Positions 23,900 through 32,964 of a stretch of DNA of 64,000 nucleotides are shown here, piece by piece. Where the stretch lies: positions 26,290 to 90,289 of the forward strand of contig JAFKMU010000055.1 of assembly GCA_017305195.1 (NCBI GenBank), given 5' to 3'. The notes under the pieces are model-generated. The model was given only the letters and a program-made list of their open reading frames with translations. It made no database searches and was not told where the DNA came from. A program made the position numbers and the translations under genes. The stretch's first letter is position 1; the number at the start of each line of letters is the position of its first letter. This stretch comes from Verrucomicrobiota bacterium. Its GTDB lineage: Bacteria; Verrucomicrobiota; Verrucomicrobiia; Chthoniobacterales; Terrimicrobiaceae.

Positions 23900-25447
23900 A
23901 TGGCCCTTACTCCGTTTTCCAGCCTGCTCATCGCCGATACCGGAATCTCCACCGGTGACGAAGGGAAAGGCCGCCTCATTCTCGAAATCATCGACGAACT
24001 CCGTGAATCGACCGGCAATCCGGACGCGGTCGCGGCGGTGATGAAGGTCAATGGCGGCTCGAACTCGGGACACTCCGTCGCCGATGTGAAGCTCAATCTC
24101 ATCCCCGGCGGCGTGGTTGACACCACCCTCCCGCACCTGCTCATCGGCTGCGGCGTCGTGGCCGATCCGCGCAAGTTCCTCTGGGAGGCCGCCTATGCCG
24201 AGTTGCATGGCTACCCGACCCTGAGCCGCCTGCGCATCGACGAGCGCACCCTCGTTTCCGACCTCTCCCACCGCCTGCTCGACCTCGCCTGGGAGGATTA
24301 CCGCGTGCATGTGCTCAAGGAGGAGCCGCGGGGTTCCACTGGCCGGGGCATCACGCCCGCCTACACGGACGAGATTGCCCAGTTTCAGATCACCTACGCC
24401 GACTTCCGCTCGGAAAAAGCGGTTTTCGCCCGCAAGCTCCGCGCCCGCGCGGATCGCGCCCTGCGCGTGATCGAGCACGTCTGCCAGCTCCGCCCGGAGC
24501 GCTGGCCGGAGCTTTTCGACACCCTTTCCAATGCCGAGACGCGCGCCAACAAGGAGACGATCGACGCCGGGATTTTCGCGGCAGCGGAGTTTGATTTCCG
24601 CTGCTTCAAGGGCCCGCAGCCCTTTACCCTCAATGTCGACTTGCTTGTCGACACCTATTGGGAGGCGGGACAAAAGCTCGTCGCCTGCGTGACCGACGTT
24701 CGCGAGATCGTCCTGCAAAACGTCGAGGCGGGCCGCAGCATCATCGGCGAGTTCGGCCAGGCCTACTGGCTCGACAAGCGCCATGGCTTCCCGCCCAACG
24801 TCACGGCCTCGCACACCTTCACGCCCGAGTTTTTCCAGTCGGCTGGCATCCCGGCCCAGCCCGTGCACACCATCGGGTGCTGCAAGGCGTATGACACCAA
24901 GGTCGGCACCCATGTTTTCCTCACCGAGCTGACCGACGAGCATCCGCTCGGCCGCACGCTGCGCCGCATCGAGTTTGGCTCGACCACCGGACGCCAGCGC
25001 ATGGTCGGGTGGTTCGACGCGGTGGAGAAGGGCGACGCCCTCCGCTACGGCGGCTATCAGGATCTCGCGCTCAACAAGCTCGACGCCCTCTCCTACGGCG
25101 GCGACTGGACGGAAGGCGAACTCGCCATCTGCGTTGCCTACGAGGCTCCGGATGGCACGCGCGTTTCCCACGTTCCCCGTGACGACGCTTTCCGTCGCAC
25201 GCTGAAGCCTGTCTACAAAATGCTCCCCGGATGGAGCGAGGATCTCTCCGGCATCCGTCATTACGCCGACCTGCCTGCCGCCGCCCGTCGCTATGTCGTC
25301 GAGGTGATGGCTGCGATCGTGGACATCGCATATGGCGAGAATCGCCCTGCGGTCCTGCCCAATCTCCGCTACATCGGAGTCGGTCCGCTCCGCAGCCAGA
25401 TCATCAAGGACGTGCCGACGACAGGGGAACTCCTGAGCGCGCTATAA
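23900..25447 (+). CDS. purA: Adenylosuccinate synthetase-like enzyme (divergent, enlarged)
   Basis: The 515-residue protein carries the PurA signatures in order: [57 protein letters not shown] and [11 protein letters not shown]. PurA makes adenylosuccinate from IMP, aspartate and GTP. Most bacterial PurA proteins are about 430 residues and have QWGDEGKGK and NAGHT, so this one is longer and clearly divergent. The catalytic aspartate of GDEGKG is kept, which argues against a phage PurZ-type enzyme. Together with guaB it covers both branches from IMP. Confidence 0.82.
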   Translation: MALTPFSSLLIADTGISTGDEGKGRLILEIIDELRESTGNPDAVAAVMKVNGGSNSGHSVADVKLNLIPGGVVDTTLPHLLIGCGVVADPRKFLWEAAYAELHGYPTLSRLRIDERTLVSDLSHRLLDLAWEDYRVHVLKEEPRGSTGRGITPAYTDEIAQFQITYADFRSEKAVFARKLRARADRALRVIEHVCQLRPERWPELFDTLSNAETRANKETIDAGIFAAAEFDFRCFKGPQPFTLNVDLLVDTYWEAGQKLVACVTDVREIVLQNVEAGRSIIGEFGQAYWLDKRHGFPPNVTASHTFTPEFFQSAGIPAQPVHTIGCCKAYDTKVGTHVFLTELTDEHPLGRTLRRIEFGSTTGRQRMVGWFDAVEKGDALRYGGYQDLALNKLDALSYGGDWTEGELAICVAYEAPDGTRVSHVPRDDAFRRTLKPVYKMLPGWSEDLSGIRHYADLPAAARRYVVEVMAAIVDIAYGENRPAVLPNLRYIGVGPLRSQIIKDVPTTGELLSAL

Positions 25448-25511
25448 GGCGTATTTCCCACGCGGCAAAGGGCTTGAGGGAACGCTGAGCCCTGCTTAGC
25501 GTGCAAAGTCC

Positions 25512-27902
25512 ATGCCGGGTACCCGATTCACGTCGTTCCGCGCAAAAGGACTCCGGGGCATCGCCACCGTGGCGGGGCTTTTTGGAGTTCTCGGCGGCAT
25601 TGTGACGCTCCTGGGTTGGGCGCTCGATGTCCCCTGGATGACCGATTGGCTGCATACCGGCATCTGCATGTTCCCCAATGCCGCGATCTGTGGCGCGCTC
25701 ATCGGCGTGGCCCTGATCATTCTGGCCTGGAGCGGTCGCAGCAGGACGTTGCGGAATCTTTCGAGGGTGACCGCGCTTTTCTGCGCGGTCTTCAGCGGGT
25801 TGGTGCTCTATCAGCATCTCACCGGCACAAACCTGGGTATCGACACCTCCATCATTGCCCGCACCTGGGGGCAGAAGGCCAGCGCGGCTCCGATGCGAAT
25901 GGGCCTTCCCGCCAGCGTTTCCTTCCTGATCCTGGGCCTCGCCGTCTTCCTCGCCTCCTGGAATGGCCTCGCCCGGCGTGTGTCTTCCCTGCTGGCTCTG
26001 GGTACGGTAGCCGTCGTTTCCCTCTCGCTCATGGGATACTGGTTCGGCGCGAACCAGCTTTTCGGCCTGGCGCACTACACGGCCATCGCTTTCCAAACCG
26101 GGTTCATCATTTTCATCCTGAGCACGGCCATTATCGCGGTGATCCCCGAGCATGGCCTCGCCGAGATGCTCCTGCGCGAGGATGCCGGGGGCGTCGCCGC
26201 CCGACGCCTGTTGCTCCCGATCATCATCATCCCGCCAGTGCTCGGATGGCTGCAGGTGTTTGGTCGGCAGTATGAGATGTACGATGTGACCTTTGGCACG
26301 GCGGTGCGAACTCTCTGCGAGACCGCTCTGTTTTTCCTGCTCCTGTGGTGGACGGTCAACACCATCAGCAGCCAGGCTGCCGTCGCCCGGCAGGCCCGCT
26401 CCGCCCTCCGCGTGCTCGATGAGCGGTTCACCCGTTTCATGGAGTCCGTGCCAGGACTCGCCTGGATCAAGGATGCCGATGGACGCTACGTCTTCGCCAA
26501 CGAGTCTGCGCTCAAGGCGTTCGGATTATCCCGCACCGCTCTTTACGGCCGCACCGACGCGGATGTCTTTTCTCCCGAGACGGCGGCGATGTTCATTGCC
26601 AATGACCGGAGGGCGGTTCAGTCGCGCATCGGGATTCAGGTGATCGAAAAGCTCGAGCACGGCGATGGCGAACATCATTCGCTGGTGGCGAAATTCCCGA
26701 TCGAGGAACCGGGTTCCGCGCGTCCGTTTGTCGGCGGCATCGCCATCGACATCACTGATCGCGTCCGGGCCGAGGAGGCCTTGAGGCTGGCCGACCGCCG
26801 CAAGGATGAATTCCTCGCCACTCTCGCCCACGAGCTGCGCAATCCGCTTGCGCCGATTCGTTACGCGGTCCAGCTGATCGCGCAACCCGGCGTCGACCGC
26901 TCCACCCTGCAATACGTGCATGGAGTCATCGACCGCCAGGTCGGCCACATGGTGCGCCTGCTGGAGGATCTCCTCGACATGTCGCGCATTTCCTACGGCA
27001 AGCTGGAGCTGCGTCGCGAGAGGGTCGAGTTGGCAGTCATCGTCAACTCCGCCCTCGAGGCCAGCCGTCCCATCATCGAGGCTGCCGGGCACGAGCTGGT
27101 CGTCGAGATGCCTCCCGATCGCATCGTCCTCGATGCCGACGCCGTGCGCCTCGCCCAGGTATTTTCCAATCTGCTGAACAACGCCGCCAAGTTCACCACC
27201 GCCCGCGGACGTATTGTCTTTGCCGTCGCGCGCGAGGATCGCGAGGTGATCGTCTCCGTGTCTGACAATGGGATCGGCCTCACCCCGGAGTCGCTGCATA
27301 CGATCTTCGATATGTTCTCTCAGGTGCATCGCGGCGGTGTGCAGTCGGGCCTTGGCATCGGCCTCGCGCTGGTCAAGGGCCTGCTCGACCTGCATGGCGC
27401 CACCATCTCGGCCGAAAGCGAGGGGGCGGGACAGGGCAGCCGGTTCACCATTCGTATTCCCTTGCCCGCGGTTCCGCTTGAACTCTCCGCTCCCGGAGCG
27501 TTGCCCGACGTACACATTTCTCGAACGCTGAAAATCCTCGTCATCGACGATGTGCGCGACATCGCCGACAGCATTTCCAGCCTGTTGCGCAGCATGGGCT
27601 ATGAAACGCACCCGGCCTATGGCGGCGAGGAGGGACTCGCCGAGGCGGAGACTTTCCGGCCCGATGTCATCCTCCTCGATATCGGCATGCCCGGCCGGGA
27701 CGGCCACCAGATTTGCCGGGAGATCCGCCAGCAATCCTGGGGAACCCCGATTTTTGTCATCGCGATCACCGGCTGGGGCCAGGAATCCGACCGCCGCCTT
27801 ACCCGCGAAGCCGGGTTCGACGAGCACCTCGTCAAACCCGTCGACGTCTCACAGCTCGTCGACCTCATCGAGAAGGCCCGCGGCTCGCGCGGGGCGGGCT
27901 AG
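25512..27902 (+). CDS. Hybrid sensor histidine kinase/response regulator
   Basis: The 796-residue protein has about eight N-terminal membrane helices (residues 18-280), a PAS domain (about 300-415; MESVPGLAWIKDADGRYVFA), a HisKA dimerisation/phosphoacceptor domain with His440 in LAHELRNPLAPI, a HATPase domain (NLLNNAAKFTT, SDNGIGLTPE, GLGIGLALVKGLLDLHG), and a C-terminal receiver (ILVIDDVRDIAD, phospho-Asp723 in ILLDIGMPGRDG, lysine in HLVKPVD). No cognate regulator is adjacent, so it probably signals through a distant partner. The stimulus is unknown. Confidence 0.93.
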   Translation: MPGTRFTSFRAKGLRGIATVAGLFGVLGGIVTLLGWALDVPWMTDWLHTGICMFPNAAICGALIGVALIILAWSGRSRTLRNLSRVTALFCAVFSGLVLYQHLTGTNLGIDTSIIARTWGQKASAAPMRMGLPASVSFLILGLAVFLASWNGLARRVSSLLALGTVAVVSLSLMGYWFGANQLFGLAHYTAIAFQTGFIIFILSTAIIAVIPEHGLAEMLLREDAGGVAARRLLLPIIIIPPVLGWLQVFGRQYEMYDVTFGTAVRTLCETALFFLLLWWTVNTISSQAAVARQARSALRVLDERFTRFMESVPGLAWIKDADGRYVFANESALKAFGLSRTALYGRTDADVFSPETAAMFIANDRRAVQSRIGIQVIEKLEHGDGEHHSLVAKFPIEEPGSARPFVGGIAIDITDRVRAEEALRLADRRKDEFLATLAHELRNPLAPIRYAVQLIAQPGVDRSTLQYVHGVIDRQVGHMVRLLEDLLDMSRISYGKLELRRERVELAVIVNSALEASRPIIEAAGHELVVEMPPDRIVLDADAVRLAQVFSNLLNNAAKFTTARGRIVFAVAREDREVIVSVSDNGIGLTPESLHTIFDMFSQVHRGGVQSGLGIGLALVKGLLDLHGATISAESEGAGQGSRFTIRIPLPAVPLELSAPGALPDVHISRTLKILVIDDVRDIADSISSLLRSMGYETHPAYGGEEGLAEAETFRPDVILLDIGMPGRDGHQICREIRQQSWGTPIFVIAITGWGQESDRRLTREAGFDEHLVKPVDVSQLVDLIEKARGSRGAG

Positions 27903-27912
27903 GAGTCGCCGC

Positions 27913-30153
27913 TTACTTCTGCCGGATTGGTTTGCCGAGTTCGAAGACCTGGCCGGGCCTGGCCGGGGGGCCGGGTTTGTCTGGCGTGCCAAAGGCGATG
28001 CGGCCTGCGATGCCGGACAGAGTCGGGGCGTCCACTTTCAGGCGGAGGAAGCCGATCTTGGCCTCGGGCTCGCTGGCGTTCCAGAAGACGGAGTTCTGGC
28101 GCACGAGGTCGCGGTATTTGGGATCGATCACGACCGTGAGCAGGACGCGGCTATTGTCCGGCGAGAGGGTCTTGGTGGTCACGTCACCGACTTTCACGTC
28201 GCGGTAGAGCACCTGCGCTCCCAGGCCGACGGTGGTGGCCGGGGTGGAGATCTTGATCGTGAACCCGCTCGCCTCGGCCAGCGACGGGTCGGTGATCATG
28301 CGGCCGGAGAAGACGTTGCCGTAGCCGCCCGAGCCGGGGATACAGTCAATATAGACGCCGCTGATGATGGTCTCGAGGCCCGAGATGCCTTGCAGCGAAA
28401 TCTGCGGCTCCACCAGCGAGAAGATCGAGTCCTCGCGGCGCAGGTTCTCGTAGCCGGGCTGGATGCGGGCGATCACCTCGACGCGGCCGCGATCCGTGCG
28501 CACCTCATCGACCAACCCGACACGGACGCCGAGATAGCGGAGTTCCGTGCGGCCCGGCAGGATGCCCTGGGCGCTGGCAAAGCGGATGCGGATCGGCGCG
28601 GAGGTCGCGCGGGCCGAGGCCTCGTCGTCAAAGAGCTGGTAGCGCTGCCCCTCCTGGACCGGGGAACCGCTCGCGCCGAAGCTGTCGAAGGTCACGCCGC
28701 CGCTGAGGAGCGCGGTGATGCCCTCGATATGGATGTTGATCACACCCGGTCCAGCCATGGCCGAGGTCGCGGGCGTCCGCCAGAAGCGCGACGAACTCAC
28801 GAGCGCCGACTGGAAGTCCGGCTTGATCGAGGCGATAAGCGCGGGCTGGCCGTTGGCGGTGAGCGTCTTTTCCTTGATCGCGCCAGCTACGAGGCCGCGG
28901 TAATACACGGGCGCTCCCGGTTCGATGGTGGGAAGGCTGTCGGCCGTCAATGTCACGAGCAGATCGTTCTGTCGCGCAGCGGGATTGCCCACGGTGATCC
29001 CGGCAAAGGTTTCGGCAGGTTCGCCGGAGCCAGCCTGGCATTCGATGTACGGGCCGGTGATGATCGCGTCCAGGCCCTTGATACCTTCCAGATTAGCGGT
29101 TGGGCGCACGAGGGTGAATTGCGACTCCTTCGCCGCGAGGAAATCATAGGAGGGTTCGAGCTGGGCGGTCGCGATGGCGGTTTGCGAGCCGGAGGGAATC
29201 TCCACTTTGCTGATGATGCCGACGGGTTGCCCGAGGTACATGATGCGCGTCTGGTCGGCCACGATGCCGCGTGAGTCTTCAAAGGCGATGGAGATTTTCC
29301 TCCCCGAGGCCCGGGCGCTGGCCTCGTCGGGTTGGAGTTCGAATTCCTTCCCGTCGTCGACCGGCTGACCCTTTATGCCGAAGTCATCGAATGCGATGCC
29401 GCCCTGGATGAGCGACTCCAGGCCCGCGATGTTGAGCGAGAGTCCGCCGGGTCCCGCCTTGAGCGAGGTTGCCGGGATCAGCCAGAACCGTGAGGCGTCA
29501 TTTACCATCTGCGCGTGGTTTTCATCGATCACGACCTGCACGTACGGGCGGCCATCCGTGTCGATCTCCTTTTCCACCACCCAGCCGACGGGCACACCCA
29601 GGTGGTAGATCGGCGAGCCGTGGTCGACCATCGGGATGGAATCCGCGCGCAGCTTGATCAGCAGCGTCGGTGCGTCGAGCGGAGAGAGCGGAGCCTTGGC
29701 CAGTCCGGTGAAGCGCGTTTCGTAGCTGCCATTGCCGGGACGCTGCCGGGCGCGGATCGAGTTGCCCTGGATGATGGCCTCCAGGCCGGTGAGCTGCTGG
29801 AGGGAGACGACGGGTTTTTCGATCCAGTAATCCGTATTTGAGCGAGCAAGCGAGCTGGCAAAGGCCCGGAGCCGCACCGAAACGATCACGCCATTCAGCT
29901 TCGGATCAAGATGCACCCTGGTGACCTTGCCCGCATGCACGCCGCGAAAGACGAGGGGCGTCTTGCCTGCCTCGATGCCCGGGGCCTCTGCGAACGCGAT
30001 GTCTATCTCCGGCCCCTCCTCGCGATAGTTGTTCCAAAACAGCCAGACCGTGGCGGCGGCGGCGATGATGGGGAACACCCAGGCCCAGGGGAACGTCCTG
30101 CGGGTGGAGACGATTTCTCCGGCGTCTTCTTTGTCGATGGGTGTTTGGCTCAT
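27913..30153 (-). CDS. LetB/PqiB-type protein with six MCE domains
   Basis: After a cytoplasmic tail and one transmembrane helix (FPWAWVFPIIAAAATVWLFW, near residues 22-42), the 746-residue protein has six MCE (MlaD-like) repeats. Each has a phrase such as LVFRGVHAGKVTRV, YHLGVPVGWVVE, MYLGQPVGIISKV, YYRGLVAGAIKE, RYLGVRVGLVDEV or LYRDVKVGDVTTK. PqiB has three MCE domains and LetB seven, so this is an intermediate member. Such proteins stack rings across the periplasm to carry lipids between membranes. Its start overlaps the upstream pqiA-like stop by four bases. Confidence 0.92.
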   Translation of the reverse strand: MSQTPIDKEDAGEIVSTRRTFPWAWVFPIIAAAATVWLFWNNYREEGPEIDIAFAEAPGIEAGKTPLVFRGVHAGKVTRVHLDPKLNGVIVSVRLRAFASSLARSNTDYWIEKPVVSLQQLTGLEAIIQGNSIRARQRPGNGSYETRFTGLAKAPLSPLDAPTLLIKLRADSIPMVDHGSPIYHLGVPVGWVVEKEIDTDGRPYVQVVIDENHAQMVNDASRFWLIPATSLKAGPGGLSLNIAGLESLIQGGIAFDDFGIKGQPVDDGKEFELQPDEASARASGRKISIAFEDSRGIVADQTRIMYLGQPVGIISKVEIPSGSQTAIATAQLEPSYDFLAAKESQFTLVRPTANLEGIKGLDAIITGPYIECQAGSGEPAETFAGITVGNPAARQNDLLVTLTADSLPTIEPGAPVYYRGLVAGAIKEKTLTANGQPALIASIKPDFQSALVSSSRFWRTPATSAMAGPGVINIHIEGITALLSGGVTFDSFGASGSPVQEGQRYQLFDDEASARATSAPIRIRFASAQGILPGRTELRYLGVRVGLVDEVRTDRGRVEVIARIQPGYENLRREDSIFSLVEPQISLQGISGLETIISGVYIDCIPGSGGYGNVFSGRMITDPSLAEASGFTIKISTPATTVGLGAQVLYRDVKVGDVTTKTLSPDNSRVLLTVVIDPKYRDLVRQNSVFWNASEPEAKIGFLRLKVDAPTLSGIAGRIAFGTPDKPGPPARPGQVFELGKPIRQK

Positions 30154-30644
30154 GTGGTACGGCGTTCTTTCCAGATCAGTGAAGGGTGGTAAATCTCGGC
30201 CGCGAAGAGCGTGCACAGCAGCACGGCGGCAAAAAAGAGTCCTCCCGGCTCGGCCTTGACGCTGGCGAGGATGCCGAGCTGGCCCACGGCGGCCAGGACG
30301 GAGAGGAGGAAAATGTCGATCATCGACCACGACCCGATCTGGTGGAGGATGCGGTACATCAGGGTGCGGCCTTCGCGGAGTTCGCTCGTGCCGTGCAGCA
30401 GCAGGATCCAGCTCATCACGGCGAGCTTGAGGAAGGGCACGACGATGCTGGCGAGGAACACGACCGCCGCCACCGGCGTCAATCCGGAATCATAGAGCTC
30501 CAGCACGCCGCCCATGATGGTGAGCGGCTCGACCTGACCGGTGATCGTGATCGTCATCACCGGGAGGATGTTGGCCGGGATGTAAAGGATGAGGCCGGAT
30601 ACCACGAGGGCGCGGGCCATGCTCAGCCGCGTCTCGTCCGTCAT
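30150..30644 (-). CDS. PqiA/LetA-family membrane protein, second half
   Basis: The 164-residue protein is a single PqiA domain with about four membrane helices (MARALVVSGLILYIPANILP, VAAVVFLASIVVPFLKLAVM, IDIFLLSVLAAVGQLG and a last one near 135-155). The pattern YIPANILPVM and SMIDIFLLSVL are family hallmarks. In E. coli, PqiA and LetA hold two such domains in one chain; here they are two genes overlapping by four bases. It is the inner-membrane partner of the MCE protein. Confidence 0.9.
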   Translation of the reverse strand: MTDETRLSMARALVVSGLILYIPANILPVMTITITGQVEPLTIMGGVLELYDSGLTPVAAVVFLASIVVPFLKLAVMSWILLLHGTSELREGRTLMYRILHQIGSWSMIDIFLLSVLAAVGQLGILASVKAEPGGLFFAAVLLCTLFAAEIYHPSLIWKERRTT

Positions 30645-31273
30645 GGTTTGCCCTCCAGTCGCCGCTCGGCGGAGTCTTCGTCAAAGACGCGCGACAGCCC
30701 GATGGAAATCGCCGCCAGCAGCACGATCCAGCCGATGCCAACCTTCCACGCGACCGTGCCGATCATGTCCAGCTTCACCACCGCCACCACGCAGGCAATG
30801 GCAAACACGGGGATGAGGCTCCAGGATTCCGTGAACCCCGCCACATGCAGCGCGATGCGGCCGCCGGGCAGTTTCCACCCGAGACAGCAGGCGGAGACAT
30901 AGGCGACCGCTCCGAAATACAGCGCCGGTGCGGCGATGGCGCAGAAGACAACCAGCAGCGAGATCGGCCAGTACCCCTGGTCGGCCAGTTTCTGCCCTCC
31001 CGTGATGATGAGATTGGACTGCGTGTTGCCCGCCACGGAAAAGGTCATGATCGGGTACACATTGGCCAGCAGGGCCATGCACACCCCGGTGATGCCCAGG
31101 GCGCAGGCGATATGGAACGAGTCATCCGTGCGGTGAATCATCAGCACCTCGCCGCAACGCTTGCAACGCAGCGACTCGCCATGCTTGAGCACACGCTCCC
31201 GGATCGAGACTCCGCACGTCCGGCAGGAAAGCCATCCGGCCTCCTTGTCGGGGCTTGAGGTGCGGGGTCTCAT
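30641..31273 (-). CDS. PqiA/LetA-family membrane protein, first half with zinc ribbon
   Basis: The 210-residue protein starts with a zinc-ribbon-like pair (CRTCGVSI and CKRCGEVL) and then a PqiA domain with about four helices (ANVYPIMTFSVAGNTQ, ISLLVVFCAIAAPALYFGAV, WSLIPVFAIACVVAVVKLD). The cytoplasmic zinc ribbons are typical of the first half of PqiA/LetA. It is followed with a four-base overlap by the second half and then the MCE protein. Upstream, 31 bases away, lies the GH1 lipoprotein gene, so all four may be one transcript. Confidence 0.9.
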   Translation of the reverse strand: MRPRTSSPDKEAGWLSCRTCGVSIRERVLKHGESLRCKRCGEVLMIHRTDDSFHIACALGITGVCMALLANVYPIMTFSVAGNTQSNLIITGGQKLADQGYWPISLLVVFCAIAAPALYFGAVAYVSACCLGWKLPGGRIALHVAGFTESWSLIPVFAIACVVAVVKLDMIGTVAWKVGIGWIVLLAAISIGLSRVFDEDSAERRLEGKP

Positions 31274-31304
31274 TTCACGGTGCTATCCTCCCTGCGGGGA
31301 TGAG

Positions 31305-32699
31305 TCAGTTCTTCTTCGGCGGCTCTTTGTCAAAGCCGCGCCGGTGCTCGATTTTCATGACCGATTCGACCGTGTGGTGATCCTTGATCACGTCGGAAAA
31401 CCAGTTGGCCGAGGGCTTGAGGATGCGGTCCTTTGTCTCGGGGTCCATGTGCGAGAGGCCAAAGGTGGCGGTGTAGCCCCAGTGCCACTCGTAGTTGTCC
31501 GCGAGCGACCAGGTGAAGTACCCGCGCACGTCGTAGCCGTCCTGGATGGCGCGGCCGATCTCGTGGAGGTGGTTCTGGAGGTACCAGATGCGCTTGGAGT
31601 CGTTCGACGTGGCGATGCCATTCTCCGTGATCATCATTGGCTTGCCGTAGCGGTCGCCGACGCGCTTGATCTCGTCATAGATGCCCTTGGGATTGATGTC
31701 CCAGCCCATCATGGTGAAGTGCTTGCCGCGCATGGACGGCCCGGCGAGGAGCGAGATCGGCCCGGGCGCCTGCGAGTAGTAGTAGTTGATGCCGAGGATG
31801 TCGCAGACATCATAGATGCGGTCGAGGTGATCCGTGTTGCCATGGATCATCGTGTTGTAAATCAGACCGCCCGGGTCGAGCGGAGCGCGCTGCCACCACG
31901 GCAGGGCCTCGACGCTCAGGATCTTGGCCGAGGGTTTGATCTCCTTCACGATCTTCGCCGCATCGCGGAACATCCCCGTGCTCGCGTCGATCGCCTTCCA
32001 GTAGTGCCCGATGGCGAGGGTCATCGCCGGCGGCCACTGGCCCACGATGTAGGCGGTCGTGATCTGGCCGTTTGGCTCGTTCTGCGGCGCATAGTACTTT
32101 GTGTACGGGGCGGTCGCCTTGACCATCTTCTCGACATAGGCCTTCCAGCGCTCGCGGGCGAGCGGGTGGAGCCAGTTGGAGTTGCCGGGGTGCTTCTTGT
32201 CGTAGAGCCAGTCGGGGAAGGTGAAGTGCCAGAGGCACACGACGGGCTCGATGCCCATCTCCTTTAGCTTGCGCGCCATGCGGACATAACCCTGGATGGC
32301 CTCCTCATTATATACGCCGGGCTGCGGCTCGACGCGGGCCCACTCGATGCTGAAGCGATAGTGCGTCGGACGGATTTTCTTCAGCGCCTCGAGGTCCTTG
32401 TCAAAGTCGCTCCAGCTATACAGCGCATTGCCGCGCGGCGGAGCCTTGTGCTGGCTCACGAGGATGTCCCAGTCCGTGGAGAAGTAATCCTTCTCGCCCG
32501 GTTTCACCGCCGGGTCTTCGTACTGGTAGCTCGCCGTCGAGATGCCCCAGGCGAACTTCTCCTTCATCTTGGGGGAGGGCCGCCCGGAGACCTTGGGCGT
32601 GGGGTCAAATTTACCGAGGGGATTGATCGGGTTGACGCAGCCGGACAGCAAGGTGGCGCAGGCAAGACCGACCGCGAGGGTGAGCCGTGTTGGATTCAT
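31305..32699 (-). CDS. Glycoside hydrolase family 1 lipoprotein (beta-glycosidase)
   Basis: The 464-residue protein begins MNPTRLTLAVGLACATLLSGC, a lipoprotein signal with lipobox LSGC, so it is anchored in the envelope. The rest is a GH1 barrel: FAWGISTASYQYED, general acid/base in PQNEPNG, nucleophile in MITENGIA and the late WSLADNYEWHWGY. Secreted lipoprotein GH1 enzymes are less common than cytosolic ones. It probably releases glucose or galactose from beta-linked oligosaccharides at the cell surface or in the periplasm. I start at the ATG at 32699 because the frame further upstream lacks a credible signal. Confidence 0.92.
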   Translation of the reverse strand: MNPTRLTLAVGLACATLLSGCVNPINPLGKFDPTPKVSGRPSPKMKEKFAWGISTASYQYEDPAVKPGEKDYFSTDWDILVSQHKAPPRGNALYSWSDFDKDLEALKKIRPTHYRFSIEWARVEPQPGVYNEEAIQGYVRMARKLKEMGIEPVVCLWHFTFPDWLYDKKHPGNSNWLHPLARERWKAYVEKMVKATAPYTKYYAPQNEPNGQITTAYIVGQWPPAMTLAIGHYWKAIDASTGMFRDAAKIVKEIKPSAKILSVEALPWWQRAPLDPGGLIYNTMIHGNTDHLDRIYDVCDILGINYYYSQAPGPISLLAGPSMRGKHFTMMGWDINPKGIYDEIKRVGDRYGKPMMITENGIATSNDSKRIWYLQNHLHEIGRAIQDGYDVRGYFTWSLADNYEWHWGYTATFGLSHMDPETKDRILKPSANWFSDVIKDHHTVESVMKIEHRRGFDKEPPKKN

Positions 32700-32964
32700 G
32701 GAGATTGGTTTGTATTCCCTAACGTTTCCGCTGGCGGCCGCGCTATCCACTTCGAGCAACACGACCGGAGATTCCTTCATGCACGAGGGACTCTCTTGGG
32801 GGCGGATTCTGTCCATGCGCCACCGGAGGCGTCAATCCGCAAAGAGGCTCCGGGCAGGGGGTTGAAACGAAATCAAACGAAAGAGGGAAAGCCAATCGGC
32901 GGATGCTTTGCAGCAAGAGAGGGGTATACCCGGCGGTCGATTCTTCTATGATGGGCGTTCTGGA

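Noticed and set aside
23900..25447. The purA-like gene as a phage-type PurZ for diaminopurine
   Set aside because: The aspartate of GDEGKG is kept and the neighbour is guaB in a housekeeping context; no DatZ, MazZ or phage genes are nearby.
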